Assembly (NCBI GenBank): GCA_903822375.1
Contig: CAIJOU010000560.1
Location: 1-20,925 of the forward strand
Direction of reading: 5' to 3'
Length of the DNA stretch: 20,925 bases
Source of the DNA: Candidatus Hydrogenedentota bacterium
Lineage (GTDB): Bacteria > Hydrogenedentota > Hydrogenedentia > Hydrogenedentales > CAITNO01
A program made the position numbers and the translations under genes. Below are positions 7,788 to 14,861 of the stretch, piece after piece (position 1 is the stretch's first letter; every line of letters starts with the position of its first letter). The notes under the pieces were generated by a model, which saw nothing but the letters and a program-made list of their open reading frames with translations, was not told the DNA's origin and made no database searches.

Positions 7788-7812
7788 GCTGACTCGCCGA
7801 CAAGCGCACAAC

Positions 7813-7830
7813 ATGTTCCACGTGGAACAT
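7813..7830. promoter_or_regulatory. parS: parS-like centromere site 2 (after rsmG)
   Basis: A second exact copy of the 18-base palindrome, 26 bases after the rsmG stop; its 16-base core is at 7814-7829. Two identical sites so close together argue strongly against chance. This copy lies outside any well-supported gene. Confidence 0.88.
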
Positions 7831-7872
7831 CCTCCCATTCGTCGGCCCCCAACCAAACAGGTTGGCTATTTC

Positions 7873-7940
7873 ATTTCACGGTGACGGGCGGCGGCCAAAC
7901 GTAGCGGCGACACCGTCGGCATAGCCGCAACGCGTGAAAT
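7873..7940. repeat. Inverted repeat with ATTTCACG/CGTGAAAT ends
   Basis: ATTTCACG (7873-7880) and CGTGAAAT (7933-7940) bracket 52 GC-rich bases with no coding sense. The unit abuts a lone right arm of repeat family A and may be a separate small mobile-type element or part of a composite one. Confidence 0.4.
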
Positions 7941-7959
7941 CAGCAAACCGGCGTGGTTG

Positions 7960-7974
7960 CCGCCGCACTCCAAA
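7960..7974. repeat. Family A repeat, right arm only
   Basis: GCCGCCGCACTCCAAA-type sequence matches the right arm of the copy at 1975-2036. The expected left arm is absent, so this is a partial copy next to the inverted repeat ending at 7940. Confidence 0.5.
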
Positions 7975-7984
7975 ATGAAAACCC

Positions 7985-8077
7985 GCGGCAGGATACCGCG
8001 TCTAACGTAGAAGAGGCTTCCGGCCTCTTTCCGCCAGAAGCGTGACGATGCGGAACGCGGCAAGATGCCGCGTCTAC
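7985..8077. repeat. Family B: paired GCGGCA..TGCCGCGTCTA repeats
   Basis: Two direct copies of a short self-complementary unit lie at 7985-8004 (GCGGCAGGATACCGCGTCTA) and 8057-8076 (GCGGCAAGATGCCGCGTCTA). Between them a hairpin AAGAGGC-TTCCG-GCCTCTT spans 8011-8029. The pattern looks like a dispersed extragenic palindrome cluster. The apparent reading frames through it (R-R-G-I-L-P-R repeated) are by-products of the repeat. Confidence 0.6.
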
Positions 8078-8219
8078 CTTTCACTGCATCTTGCGCCATT
8101 CCTGAACAGAAACCGCGCTGCTTCTGATCCCTCATGAGGGGGACGGCCCGAAGGCCGGGGAATGTACGCCCGCGCATATACTTGGAACTCTCTGCTCCGA
8201 GAATTGGGTCTGCGCAGAG

Positions 8220-8466
8220 TGCATACACCCTCCGCCCCCCCTACGGGGAGGCTACCCTCTTCAAGAGGGGATCAAAAGCATCTCCATGCCCTCTGCCGTT
8301 CGGGCCTTCCTCCTTCGCCTGAAGGCTTCGGCGGACAATCCCCCTCCAGGAGGGACTAGGAACATCCCCATGCCCAATGCTCTGCGGGCCTCCCCCTAGG
8401 GGGACATGAACATCCCTTGACCAACGCCTTTCGGGCTATCTCCCTCCCAAGGAGGACCAGAAGCAT
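8220..8466. repeat. C-rich degenerate tandem array
   Basis: Successive units share a CATCCCCATGCCC-like opening, a TGCGGGC/TTCGGGC middle and a CCTCC...GGAGG hairpin, followed by GAC..GAA. Unit starts near 8278, 8363, 8411 and 8463 give spacings of about 85, 48 and 52 bases. The first part contains CCCTCTT-CAAGAGGG at about 8250. The style resembles the CCCCCTTCGAAGGGGG element at 3209-3224. Confidence 0.55.
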
Positions 8467-8510
8467 CCGCGCCCACGAGTTATTCGGAGCAGGGGAAAGA
8501 ATCCGGCAAC

Positions 8511-8530
8511 GACAGGCGAGGGTGCCTGTC
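8511..8530. repeat. Hairpin GACAGGC/GCCTGTC
   Basis: GACAGGC-GAGGGT-GCCTGTC forms a seven-base-pair hairpin. The GGTGCCTGTCCC string resembles the GGTGCCTGTACCCG string at 18062-18075, suggesting one dispersed family. Confidence 0.45.
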
Positions 8531-8805
8531 CCACATTCTTGAGTGCGGGTGACTGCCCACAGACGGAATCGGATTGGCCGACGAATCGTCCCCACACGAG
8601 AGCCTGCCCGGCAAGGGGAGCCGGAACTGTGCGCGGTACGCGGCGGCGGGTCGGAACAGCGATACTCAAGCATTGTGCGCTAATGTGCCGATAGCCTCGA
8701 GTCTAATGCATCGGGACTTTGTGGACAAGTCGGCGGGGTCACGCATTTGGGCTGCGAACGCACTGATGCCGCATTGGCAACGAAACCCTGCCAGGTCCGT
8801 CGGTG

Positions 8806-8852
8806 TTTGGTTGTGATGGGGGAAAGCAGTGCCGTTGCCGTCGCAGTCCAAA
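8806..8852. repeat. Family A repeat, degenerate copy
   Basis: TTTGGTTGTGATGG opens and CCGTCGCAGTCCAAA closes a 47-base element. The arms keep the TTTGG/CCAAA ends and the general layout of family A, with several mismatches. Confidence 0.5.
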
Positions 8853-8969
8853 AGAGGGCAACCACAAGGTCGCACTCGGAACAGAAGCGCCTGGGGGGCG
8901 AATAGTCGGCTGGTACAATGGAAGTCCCCCTATACCGCCTCTACACGATCGGACCCTCACGCGGTTCTT

Positions 8970-9256
8970 GTCATTATTAAGATACACCGGCATATATATA
9001 TTTTTGCTATTATTCTTTGTATTGCTATTTCTTGCACTTTACACGACCACCCTTGACGCCCGGTGAGCGCCACAACAGGCTGACATAGGGAAGAATCCCG
9101 CAAAGGGGCAAGTCCGCCACCCTGCGGCAGTAAAGGGGACAATACTGGAAAACTCCGTATTTTTGACGCTGGACTGGGAAAAGACAAAACCATAAAATAA
9201 GGCGCTGTGTGCCAGTCTTTTCGGTCATCTCGGGAGTCGTCAAAGGAGTACGAAGT
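8970..9256 (+). promoter_or_regulatory. AT-rich tract and structured leader of the lipoprotein gene
   Basis: A strongly AT-rich stretch (about 8970-9045) stands out in this GC-rich window and offers a weak TTGTAT-17-TACACG promoter. The following 200 bases contain GGGA-AGAA-TCCC and CCGC-CACCCT-GCGG hairpins flanking GCAAAGGGGC. AGCGCC (9064-9069) could pair at long range with GGCGCT (near 9202). The leader ends in a good AAAGGAG (9242-9248), eight bases before the ATG. It looks like a structured 5' untranslated region, but I cannot match it to a known riboswitch class. Confidence 0.35.
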
Positions 9257-12200
9257 ATGTTTCGGTTCCGTCGCGGGAATAGACTGTTCGCGGGGGTCGG
9301 TCTTGTAGCGTTGCTGGCCCTATCCGGCTGTAATCAGGGAAACATAAAAACAACGCTCCTGCCCCCGGCGGCCGTGGAGGCGGGCGCCCAATGGGCGGTC
9401 GACGGCGGTGACTGGCAGGCCAGCGGCACAACCCTGGAGAAGATTAAAGCCGGGGACCATGTGGTTACCTTCAAACCAGTGAATGGATGGAACACACCCG
9501 CCAACACCCCCATCACCCTCGCCAACAAACAGACGGCTGAGGTGGGCGCGGTGTACACGCCCACAATACCCGTTGACGTCACGGTCCCGGTTCTGGCCGG
9601 GGGAACCCAGGCCGACGCAGCCGCGGCACTCGAGATCGCCCAGCTTGTCCTGGGCACGACGACAGGGCAGTGCAGCTTTACCGTGCCCCTGGGCAATGTG
9701 ATTGGCCAGGATCCCGCGCCGGGCAACATGGTCACGCCGGGCTCTTCGGTGGACCTGATCATCTCGACCGGTCCCTGCACGACCAACGTGCCCAACGTGG
9801 TGGGCCAGACGCAGAGCGCGGCAAGCTCCGCAATCGCCGCCGCGGGGCTCGTCCCCGGCACAGTGACGATGCAGTGCAGTCCCACCGTGACCTCAGGTAA
9901 GGTCATCAGCCAGACCCCGGCGGCGAACAGTTCGGCCATCTCGGGAATCTCGGTAAGTCTGGTCGTCTCCACCGGCCTGTGCAACGGCACGGTTCCGAAT
10001 GCCGTGGGCCAGACCCAGACTGCGGCCACCACCACCATCACGGGCGCGGGATTTGTGCTTGGCACCGTGGCGCATCAGTGCAGCAATACCGTGGCGTCCG
10101 GCACCGTCATCAGCCAGCTTCCTGCAGCCGCAACGTCCGCCACGCTGGGCAGCGCGGTGAATCTTGTCGTGTCGTCGGGCACGTGCAACACGACCGTTCC
10201 GAACATCGTCGGTCAATCCCAATCCGCCGCGACCGCCATAATTACGGGAGCGGGATTGGCCATCGGAACGGTGACGCAGCAGTGCAGCAATACGGTCGCC
10301 TTGGGCAACGTGATCAGCCAAACCCCCGCGGCCAACGCCTCGGCCTCATCGGGCAGTGCGGTAAGCTTCGTCCTGTCCATCGGCCCCTGTAATGTTACCG
10401 TGCCCAACGTGGTCGGCCAAACCCAGGCTGCAGCAACAACGTCCATCACCGGTGCCGGGCTCGTTCTGGGAACGGTGACACAACAATGCAGCCCAACTGT
10501 TGCGTCCGGCCAAGTGATCAGCCAGACCCCGGCGGCGAACACCTCGACGCCATCCGGCGGCCCCGTGAACCTGGTCGTATCAACCGGCGTGTGCAACGTA
10601 ACCGTCCCCAATGTTGTCGGCCAAACCCAGGCCGCCGCAACGACCGCCATCACCGTTGCCGGACTCGTGCGCGGCACCCTGACACAGCAGTGCAGCGCCT
10701 CAGTGGCTTCTGGAAATGTGATCAGCCAAACACCCGCCGCAGGCACCTCCGCCTCTACCGGCAGTGCAGTGGCGCTTGTGGTCTCCACGGGACCCTGCAC
10801 CGTGAATGCGCCCAACGTGGTGGGCCAGACTCAGGCCGCGGCAACGACGTCCATCACCACCGCCGGCCTTTCGCTGGGCACGGTGACGCACTCTTGCAGC
10901 AACACTGTGGCCTCGGGCAACGTCATCAGCCAGACCCCTGCGGCGAATACACCCGTGGCGCCCGGTTCGTCAGTGAACGTCGTCGTGGCCAACGGCCCCT
11001 GCACGGTTCCCGTGCCCGACCTCTCTGGAAAAACACAGGCGCAGGCCACCGCAGCCATCAGTGCGGCGGGGCTTATCCCCGCAACACCGACTGAGCAATG
11101 CAGCGCCACTGTTCCCCTGGGCCAGGTGGTCAGCCAGTCTCCTGTGAAGGACACCGCGGCGCAACCGGGCACCACGGTTTCATTTGTCATTTCGAACGGC
11201 ATCTGCATGGTCAGCGTGCCCTCCGTGGTGAATTACACGCAGGCGGTGGCGGGCGCGGCGCTCGCGCATGCGTCGCTGCAGACAGGCACGGTCACCCAGC
11301 AGTGCAGCAACACCGTGCCGACTGGAGATGTAATCAGTCAAAGCGTGTCCGCCGGACAATCGGCACCTGCGGGAAGTGAGGTCAATCTCACCGTTTCGGC
11401 GGGAGTCTGCCGTGCCTCCGTGCCCAACGTTGTCGGCAAGACGCAGGCTGCAGCAACCACCAGCCTTACGGGCGCGGGGTTGGCCGCCGGTTCAATCACC
11501 CAGGAATGCAGCAATTTGGTGACGGCGGGCAACGTCATCCGACAGGCCCCGGCAGCCAACGCTTCAGTCAGTTCCGGCGCCTCCGTGGACCTGGTAATCT
11601 CCTCGGGCGCCTGCGCCGAACTCGCCTGTTCGAATTCCGTGCTGCTCGACGGCAGTTTCGAGGGCGGCACGCCCAACAAATTCTGGACCGTAACCTCCAC
11701 CAACAACGGAACGCCGCTCACCAACACACTCGTCGTTGGCAAGACAGCGCACACCGGCAGTTGGTGGGCGTGGTTTGGCAATTTGACCAAGGCGGACCAG
11801 TCCTCGCTGACCCAGACGAAAACCATACCGGCCGCAGCCAGCGCCACGCTGAGCTTCTATCTGCGCATTCTCGCGGCGGGCACCGGCTCCGGCACGCTGG
11901 CCGCCAGCATCGACGGCAAAGCGGTGGCAAGCTTCACGAACGCGGACAAGGCCCGGTTTGCCAATTACACCCAAGTCGTGCTGGACGTATCCAATTACGC
12001 CGACGGCGCCAGTCATGCCGTTTCCATCGGGGCGGGCACCAGCGGCGCAAACGCCCTGAACTACATGCACTTCCTGGTTGATGATGTGTGCCTGTCCACC
12101 AGCAGCACGCCCAACAGCTACCCCCTGACCATTTCCCGCACAGGCAGCGGCAGCGGCACCGTGACCGGCACCGGCATCGACTGCGGCGGCGACTGCTCGG

Positions 12201-14704
12201 GCTATTTCACGGACGGCAACGTGGTCCATCTGACGGCCACCCCGGACGACAATTCCACCCTGGTGCAGTGGACGGGCGCAGACAGCGCTTCGGGCAACAC
12301 CTGCACCGTCACCGTCGACCGCGCCAAGACGGTGACCGCGGAGTTTGGGCCGCGGTACCGCAGCATCCTCCTGAACGTGATTGCCACGGGCGGCGCCACG
12401 GGCAACGTGACCGATCTTGACCTCAACTGCACCGGCACCTGCACGCTGACCTATCCTTCGGGAACGAGCGTGCCCCTGTTCGCCACAGCCGGCCCCGGTT
12501 CCAAATTCACCGGGTGGACCGGGGTGGACGCAAGTTCCGGAAACACTGCCGTGGTACTCCTCGCCGCGGACAAGCCGGTCACGGCAACCTTTGTGCCCGA
12601 CACGCGCCTGCTGGGCGTGGACAGGAACGGTTCGGGCCACGGCACCGTGACCTCTAGCGTCGGCGGCATCAACTGCGGCTCCGTCTGTTCCGCGAACATT
12701 CTCGTCGGGACGCCGGTGACCCTGACGGCAACCGCGAACGCCGATTCGGAATTCTCCGGCTGGACGGGCGCCGACACGACGAACGGCAACAAGTGCACCG
12801 TGACGATGGACACGGACAAGGACATTCAAGCCCGGTTCACATTCAAGACCTACCAGCTGACCGTGGCAAAGACCGGGAGCGGCACGGTGGTGTCGACTGG
12901 AGCGGGCATCAACTGCGGCAATGATTGCAGCGAAACCTATGACGCCGGCACGCCCGTGGTCCTGACCGCAACACCGGCCGTGGGCTATATCTTCTCCTCG
13001 TGGACGAACGCGGACCAGAGTTCGGGGAATACCTGCCAGGTTACGCTCAACAGCAACCGGACGGTTACCGCCAATTTCACCGCCCAGAATTACACGCTCA
13101 ACATAACCAAGAGCGGAAACGGCACGGGCACGGTGACCTCGGGCGCCGCGGGCATCAGCTGCGGTGCCGACTGCACCGAATCCTATCCGGCGGGAATGGT
13201 GGTCACGCTGATGGCCGCGGCTGATTCCGGTTCAAGTTTCTCCTCATGGACCGGGGCCGATACGACCACGGGCAACACCTGCACGATCAGGATGAACGGC
13301 GACAAGACCATCAGCGCCGCCTTTGTTCTGCCCAATTACACCCTGAACACAGTGCGCGGCGGCAACGGCAAGGGCAAGATCACGGCGAACGGCATCGACT
13401 GCCCCGGTGACTGCACCGAGAGCTATCTGAGCGGAACCAGAGTCTCGCTCGCCGCAAATGTGGCGAGCGATTCCACCTTCACCGGATGGAGCGGCGACAT
13501 ATCAGGCACGACGAACCCCTACGATCTGCTGATGAATTCGGCCAAGAACGTGACGGCGAATTTCGCGCTCAAGACCTATACGCTGACCACGGGCGTTTCG
13601 GGACAGGGCACCATCAGCCCCGCGGTCGGCAACCACAGCCAAACGGCCGGCGACTCGGTGCAAGTTTCAGCAACGGCGGCGCAGGGTTGGAAATTCGATC
13701 ACTGGTCGGGCGACCTGGCCGGCAGCCTCACGCCCATGGCGCTGGCGATTGACGGCAACAAGAGCGTTACGGCGGTGTTCGTCCAAGTCCCGTCCACGTA
13801 CACGCTGCAAATCACCAAGACGGGAAGCGGAACCGTCACCACCAGCGACAACAGTATCAACTGCGGCGGCGACTGTTCGGAGGCTTATCCCACCGGAAAG
13901 GCGGTGACCCTTACGGCAACCCCGGCCCAGGGGTTTGCCTTCCAGGGCTGGGGCGGGGCGCTGTCGGGCACAACCACCCCCACCACAATAACGATGGACG
14001 CAGCCAAGACCGTAAACGCTGTCTTCAGTGCGGCCGCCACCACCTATGTTCAAATCAAGAATGAGGCGCACTTCCCCATTGTGGACCTGCAGATCAACGG
14101 CCAGCAGCAACTCCCAGCCGGGTACCAGATGAACTGCAACACCTTCTCGCCCCTGATTCCGGTCACGGGAGCCACCTTCAGCATCTACGCGGGGATAGGA
14201 TACATTCTTCCCTCCGGTGCACCGGTGACCTACCGCGGCCAGAGCGCAACGGACATCCCCTTGGATGCGGGGGTAGTGAATCCCGTCACAATAACGGCAA
14301 ACATGTCGGAGTTGCTGTCCAAGTTCCAGAACCAATGGAGCTACGACACCACCGATTACTGCAGTGACCATACCGTGAACTACCGGCTTGTCTTCTACAA
14401 CGAGAACCTCGACGACCATCGATGGGAGCTCTACTCCTGGATCAACCTGCAGGCGAATCCGCACTGGCAGTTGTCTCTCTGGGGAACTGTGACCGACCGC
14501 CCCAATCAGAGCTGTGGAGGCAACCCCGTGGTGTTCACGTTCAGCGGCAGTCCCTATATGGTCAACCAGACCTATTATCCACAGTTGGAGGTTGGGTCAA
14601 ACGGCTATGACCTGCTTCACATCATCAGCCCCTGCGACGGGTCCACGATTCTCTTCTGCAGGGACACGCCGGGTCAGGACAAAGACGCACCGCCTGTTAA
14701 ATAG
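9257..14704 (+). CDS. Giant lipoprotein with PASTA and InlB-type repeats
   Basis: A predicted surface or periplasmic lipoprotein of 1815 residues, probably an adhesin or cell-wall-interacting scaffold. The ATG at 9257 has AAAGGAG eight bases upstream. A signal peptide ends in lipobox L-S-G-C (Cys25). A small beta domain covers about 30-106. Ten PASTA-type repeats of exactly 68 residues fill 107-786, each with V-P-N-V-V-G-Q-T-Q near its start and cysteines at unit positions 33 and 68. A jelly-roll-like, carbohydrate-binding-type domain follows (about 787-953; D-G-S-F-E-G-G, then L-V-D-D-V-C). Eight InlB B-repeat-like units (about 955-1592) each run from Y-x-L-x-I to V-T-A-x-F, most with C-G-x-x-C. 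The last 220 residues match nothing I know. No kinase domain is present, so it is not a Stk/PknB-type sensor. No neighbour suggests its partner. Confidence 0.88.
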   Translation: MFRFRRGNRLFAGVGLVALLALSGCNQGNIKTTLLPPAAVEAGAQWAVDGGDWQASGTTLEKIKAGDHVVTFKPVNGWNTPANTPITLANKQTAEVGAVYTPTIPVDVTVPVLAGGTQADAAAALEIAQLVLGTTTGQCSFTVPLGNVIGQDPAPGNMVTPGSSVDLIISTGPCTTNVPNVVGQTQSAASSAIAAAGLVPGTVTMQCSPTVTSGKVISQTPAANSSAISGISVSLVVSTGLCNGTVPNAVGQTQTAATTTITGAGFVLGTVAHQCSNTVASGTVISQLPAAATSATLGSAVNLVVSSGTCNTTVPNIVGQSQSAATAIITGAGLAIGTVTQQCSNTVALGNVISQTPAANASASSGSAVSFVLSIGPCNVTVPNVVGQTQAAATTSITGAGLVLGTVTQQCSPTVASGQVISQTPAANTSTPSGGPVNLVVSTGVCNVTVPNVVGQTQAAATTAITVAGLVRGTLTQQCSASVASGNVISQTPAAGTSASTGSAVALVVSTGPCTVNAPNVVGQTQAAATTSITTAGLSLGTVTHSCSNTVASGNVISQTPAANTPVAPGSSVNVVVANGPCTVPVPDLSGKTQAQATAAISAAGLIPATPTEQCSATVPLGQVVSQSPVKDTAAQPGTTVSFVISNGICMVSVPSVVNYTQAVAGAALAHASLQTGTVTQQCSNTVPTGDVISQSVSAGQSAPAGSEVNLTVSAGVCRASVPNVVGKTQAAATTSLTGAGLAAGSITQECSNLVTAGNVIRQAPAANASVSSGASVDLVISSGACAELACSNSVLLDGSFEGGTPNKFWTVTSTNNGTPLTNTLVVGKTAHTGSWWAWFGNLTKADQSSLTQTKTIPAAASATLSFYLRILAAGTGSGTLAASIDGKAVASFTNADKARFANYTQVVLDVSNYADGASHAVSIGAGTSGANALNYMHFLVDDVCLSTSSTPNSYPLTISRTGSGSGTVTGTGIDCGGDCSGYFTDGNVVHLTATPDDNSTLVQWTGADSASGNTCTVTVDRAKTVTAEFGPRYRSILLNVIATGGATGNVTDLDLNCTGTCTLTYPSGTSVPLFATAGPGSKFTGWTGVDASSGNTAVVLLAADKPVTATFVPDTRLLGVDRNGSGHGTVTSSVGGINCGSVCSANILVGTPVTLTATANADSEFSGWTGADTTNGNKCTVTMDTDKDIQARFTFKTYQLTVAKTGSGTVVSTGAGINCGNDCSETYDAGTPVVLTATPAVGYIFSSWTNADQSSGNTCQVTLNSNRTVTANFTAQNYTLNITKSGNGTGTVTSGAAGISCGADCTESYPAGMVVTLMAAADSGSSFSSWTGADTTTGNTCTIRMNGDKTISAAFVLPNYTLNTVRGGNGKGKITANGIDCPGDCTESYLSGTRVSLAANVASDSTFTGWSGDISGTTNPYDLLMNSAKNVTANFALKTYTLTTGVSGQGTISPAVGNHSQTAGDSVQVSATAAQGWKFDHWSGDLAGSLTPMALAIDGNKSVTAVFVQVPSTYTLQITKTGSGTVTTSDNSINCGGDCSEAYPTGKAVTLTATPAQGFAFQGWGGALSGTTTPTTITMDAAKTVNAVFSAAATTYVQIKNEAHFPIVDLQINGQQQLPAGYQMNCNTFSPLIPVTGATFSIYAGIGYILPSGAPVTYRGQSATDIPLDAGVVNPVTITANMSELLSKFQNQWSYDTTDYCSDHTVNYRLVFYNENLDDHRWELYSWINLQANPHWQLSLWGTVTDRPNQSCGGNPVVFTFSGSPYMVNQTYYPQLEVGSNGYDLLHIISPCDGSTILFCRDTPGQDKDAPPVK
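9575..11614 (+). repeat. Ten 204-base tandem repeats encoding PASTA units
   Basis: The coding DNA repeats every 204 bases (68 codons), ten times without a length change. Neighbouring units share long near-identical strings such as CCCAACGTGGT(G/C)GGCCA. The central units (about 10390-10990) are the most alike, suggesting recent duplication or gene conversion. Confidence 0.8.
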
Positions 14705-14734
14705 CACTTCGCGCGCCTGCGTGGCGTCTCCAAG

Positions 14735-14840
14735 AGAAAGGACGAAAGGCTTAAGGGACGGAGAGGACCCGTTCAACCCACCACCATTGGGCTGAGAATT
14801 GACGGCGTCCTTAGGGTCCTTGAAGTCCCTTTCGCCCTTT
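14735..14840. terminator. Imperfect inverted repeat between convergent genes
   Basis: AAAGGACGAAAGGC..AAGGGAC near 14737-14759 recurs in inverted form as GTCC..GAAGTCCCTTTCGCCCTTT near 14817-14841. It occupies the 157-base gap between the lipoprotein and the convergent NrdD-like gene and may end both transcripts, or be another dispersed element. No clean T-run is present. Confidence 0.35.
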
Positions 14841-14861
14841 GCCTTTGAGGAGAAGTGCGGG

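Larger units (their letters stand above)
7885..9256. other. 1.37-kb repeat-filled non-coding gap
   Basis: I find no convincing gene here. Short ORFs exist on both strands, but they run through repeats, lack ribosome binding sites and resemble no family. The gap holds an inverted repeat (7873-7940), a lone family A arm (7960-7974), paired family B repeats (7985-8077), a C-rich tandem array (8220-8466), a GACAGGC hairpin (8511-8530), a degenerate family A copy (8806-8852), and an AT-rich tract plus leader before the lipoprotein gene (8970-9256). The stretch 8531-8805 shows nothing I can name. Confidence 0.7.

Noticed and set aside
7866..8359. Short ORFs on both strands after rsmG
   Set aside because: They run through the palindromic repeats, and their repeated peptides are by-products of the repeats.
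8803..9066. 87-residue ORF ending in a hydrophobic, membrane-like stretch
   Set aside because: It begins inside a repeat copy, and the hydrophobic run comes from the AT-rich tract. No ribosome binding site.
9064..9150. Cyclic-di-GMP (GEMM) riboswitch
   Set aside because: A GCAAAG string lies between two hairpins, but the conserved GAAA loop, receptor and closing segments are not there. Kept only as an unassigned leader.
14575..14583. Perfect DnaA-box sequence TTATCCACA
   Set aside because: It is single, inside the lipoprotein coding sequence, with no clustered boxes nearby. Near-matches at about 7532 (in rsmG) and 8717 are also isolated, so no oriC is called.
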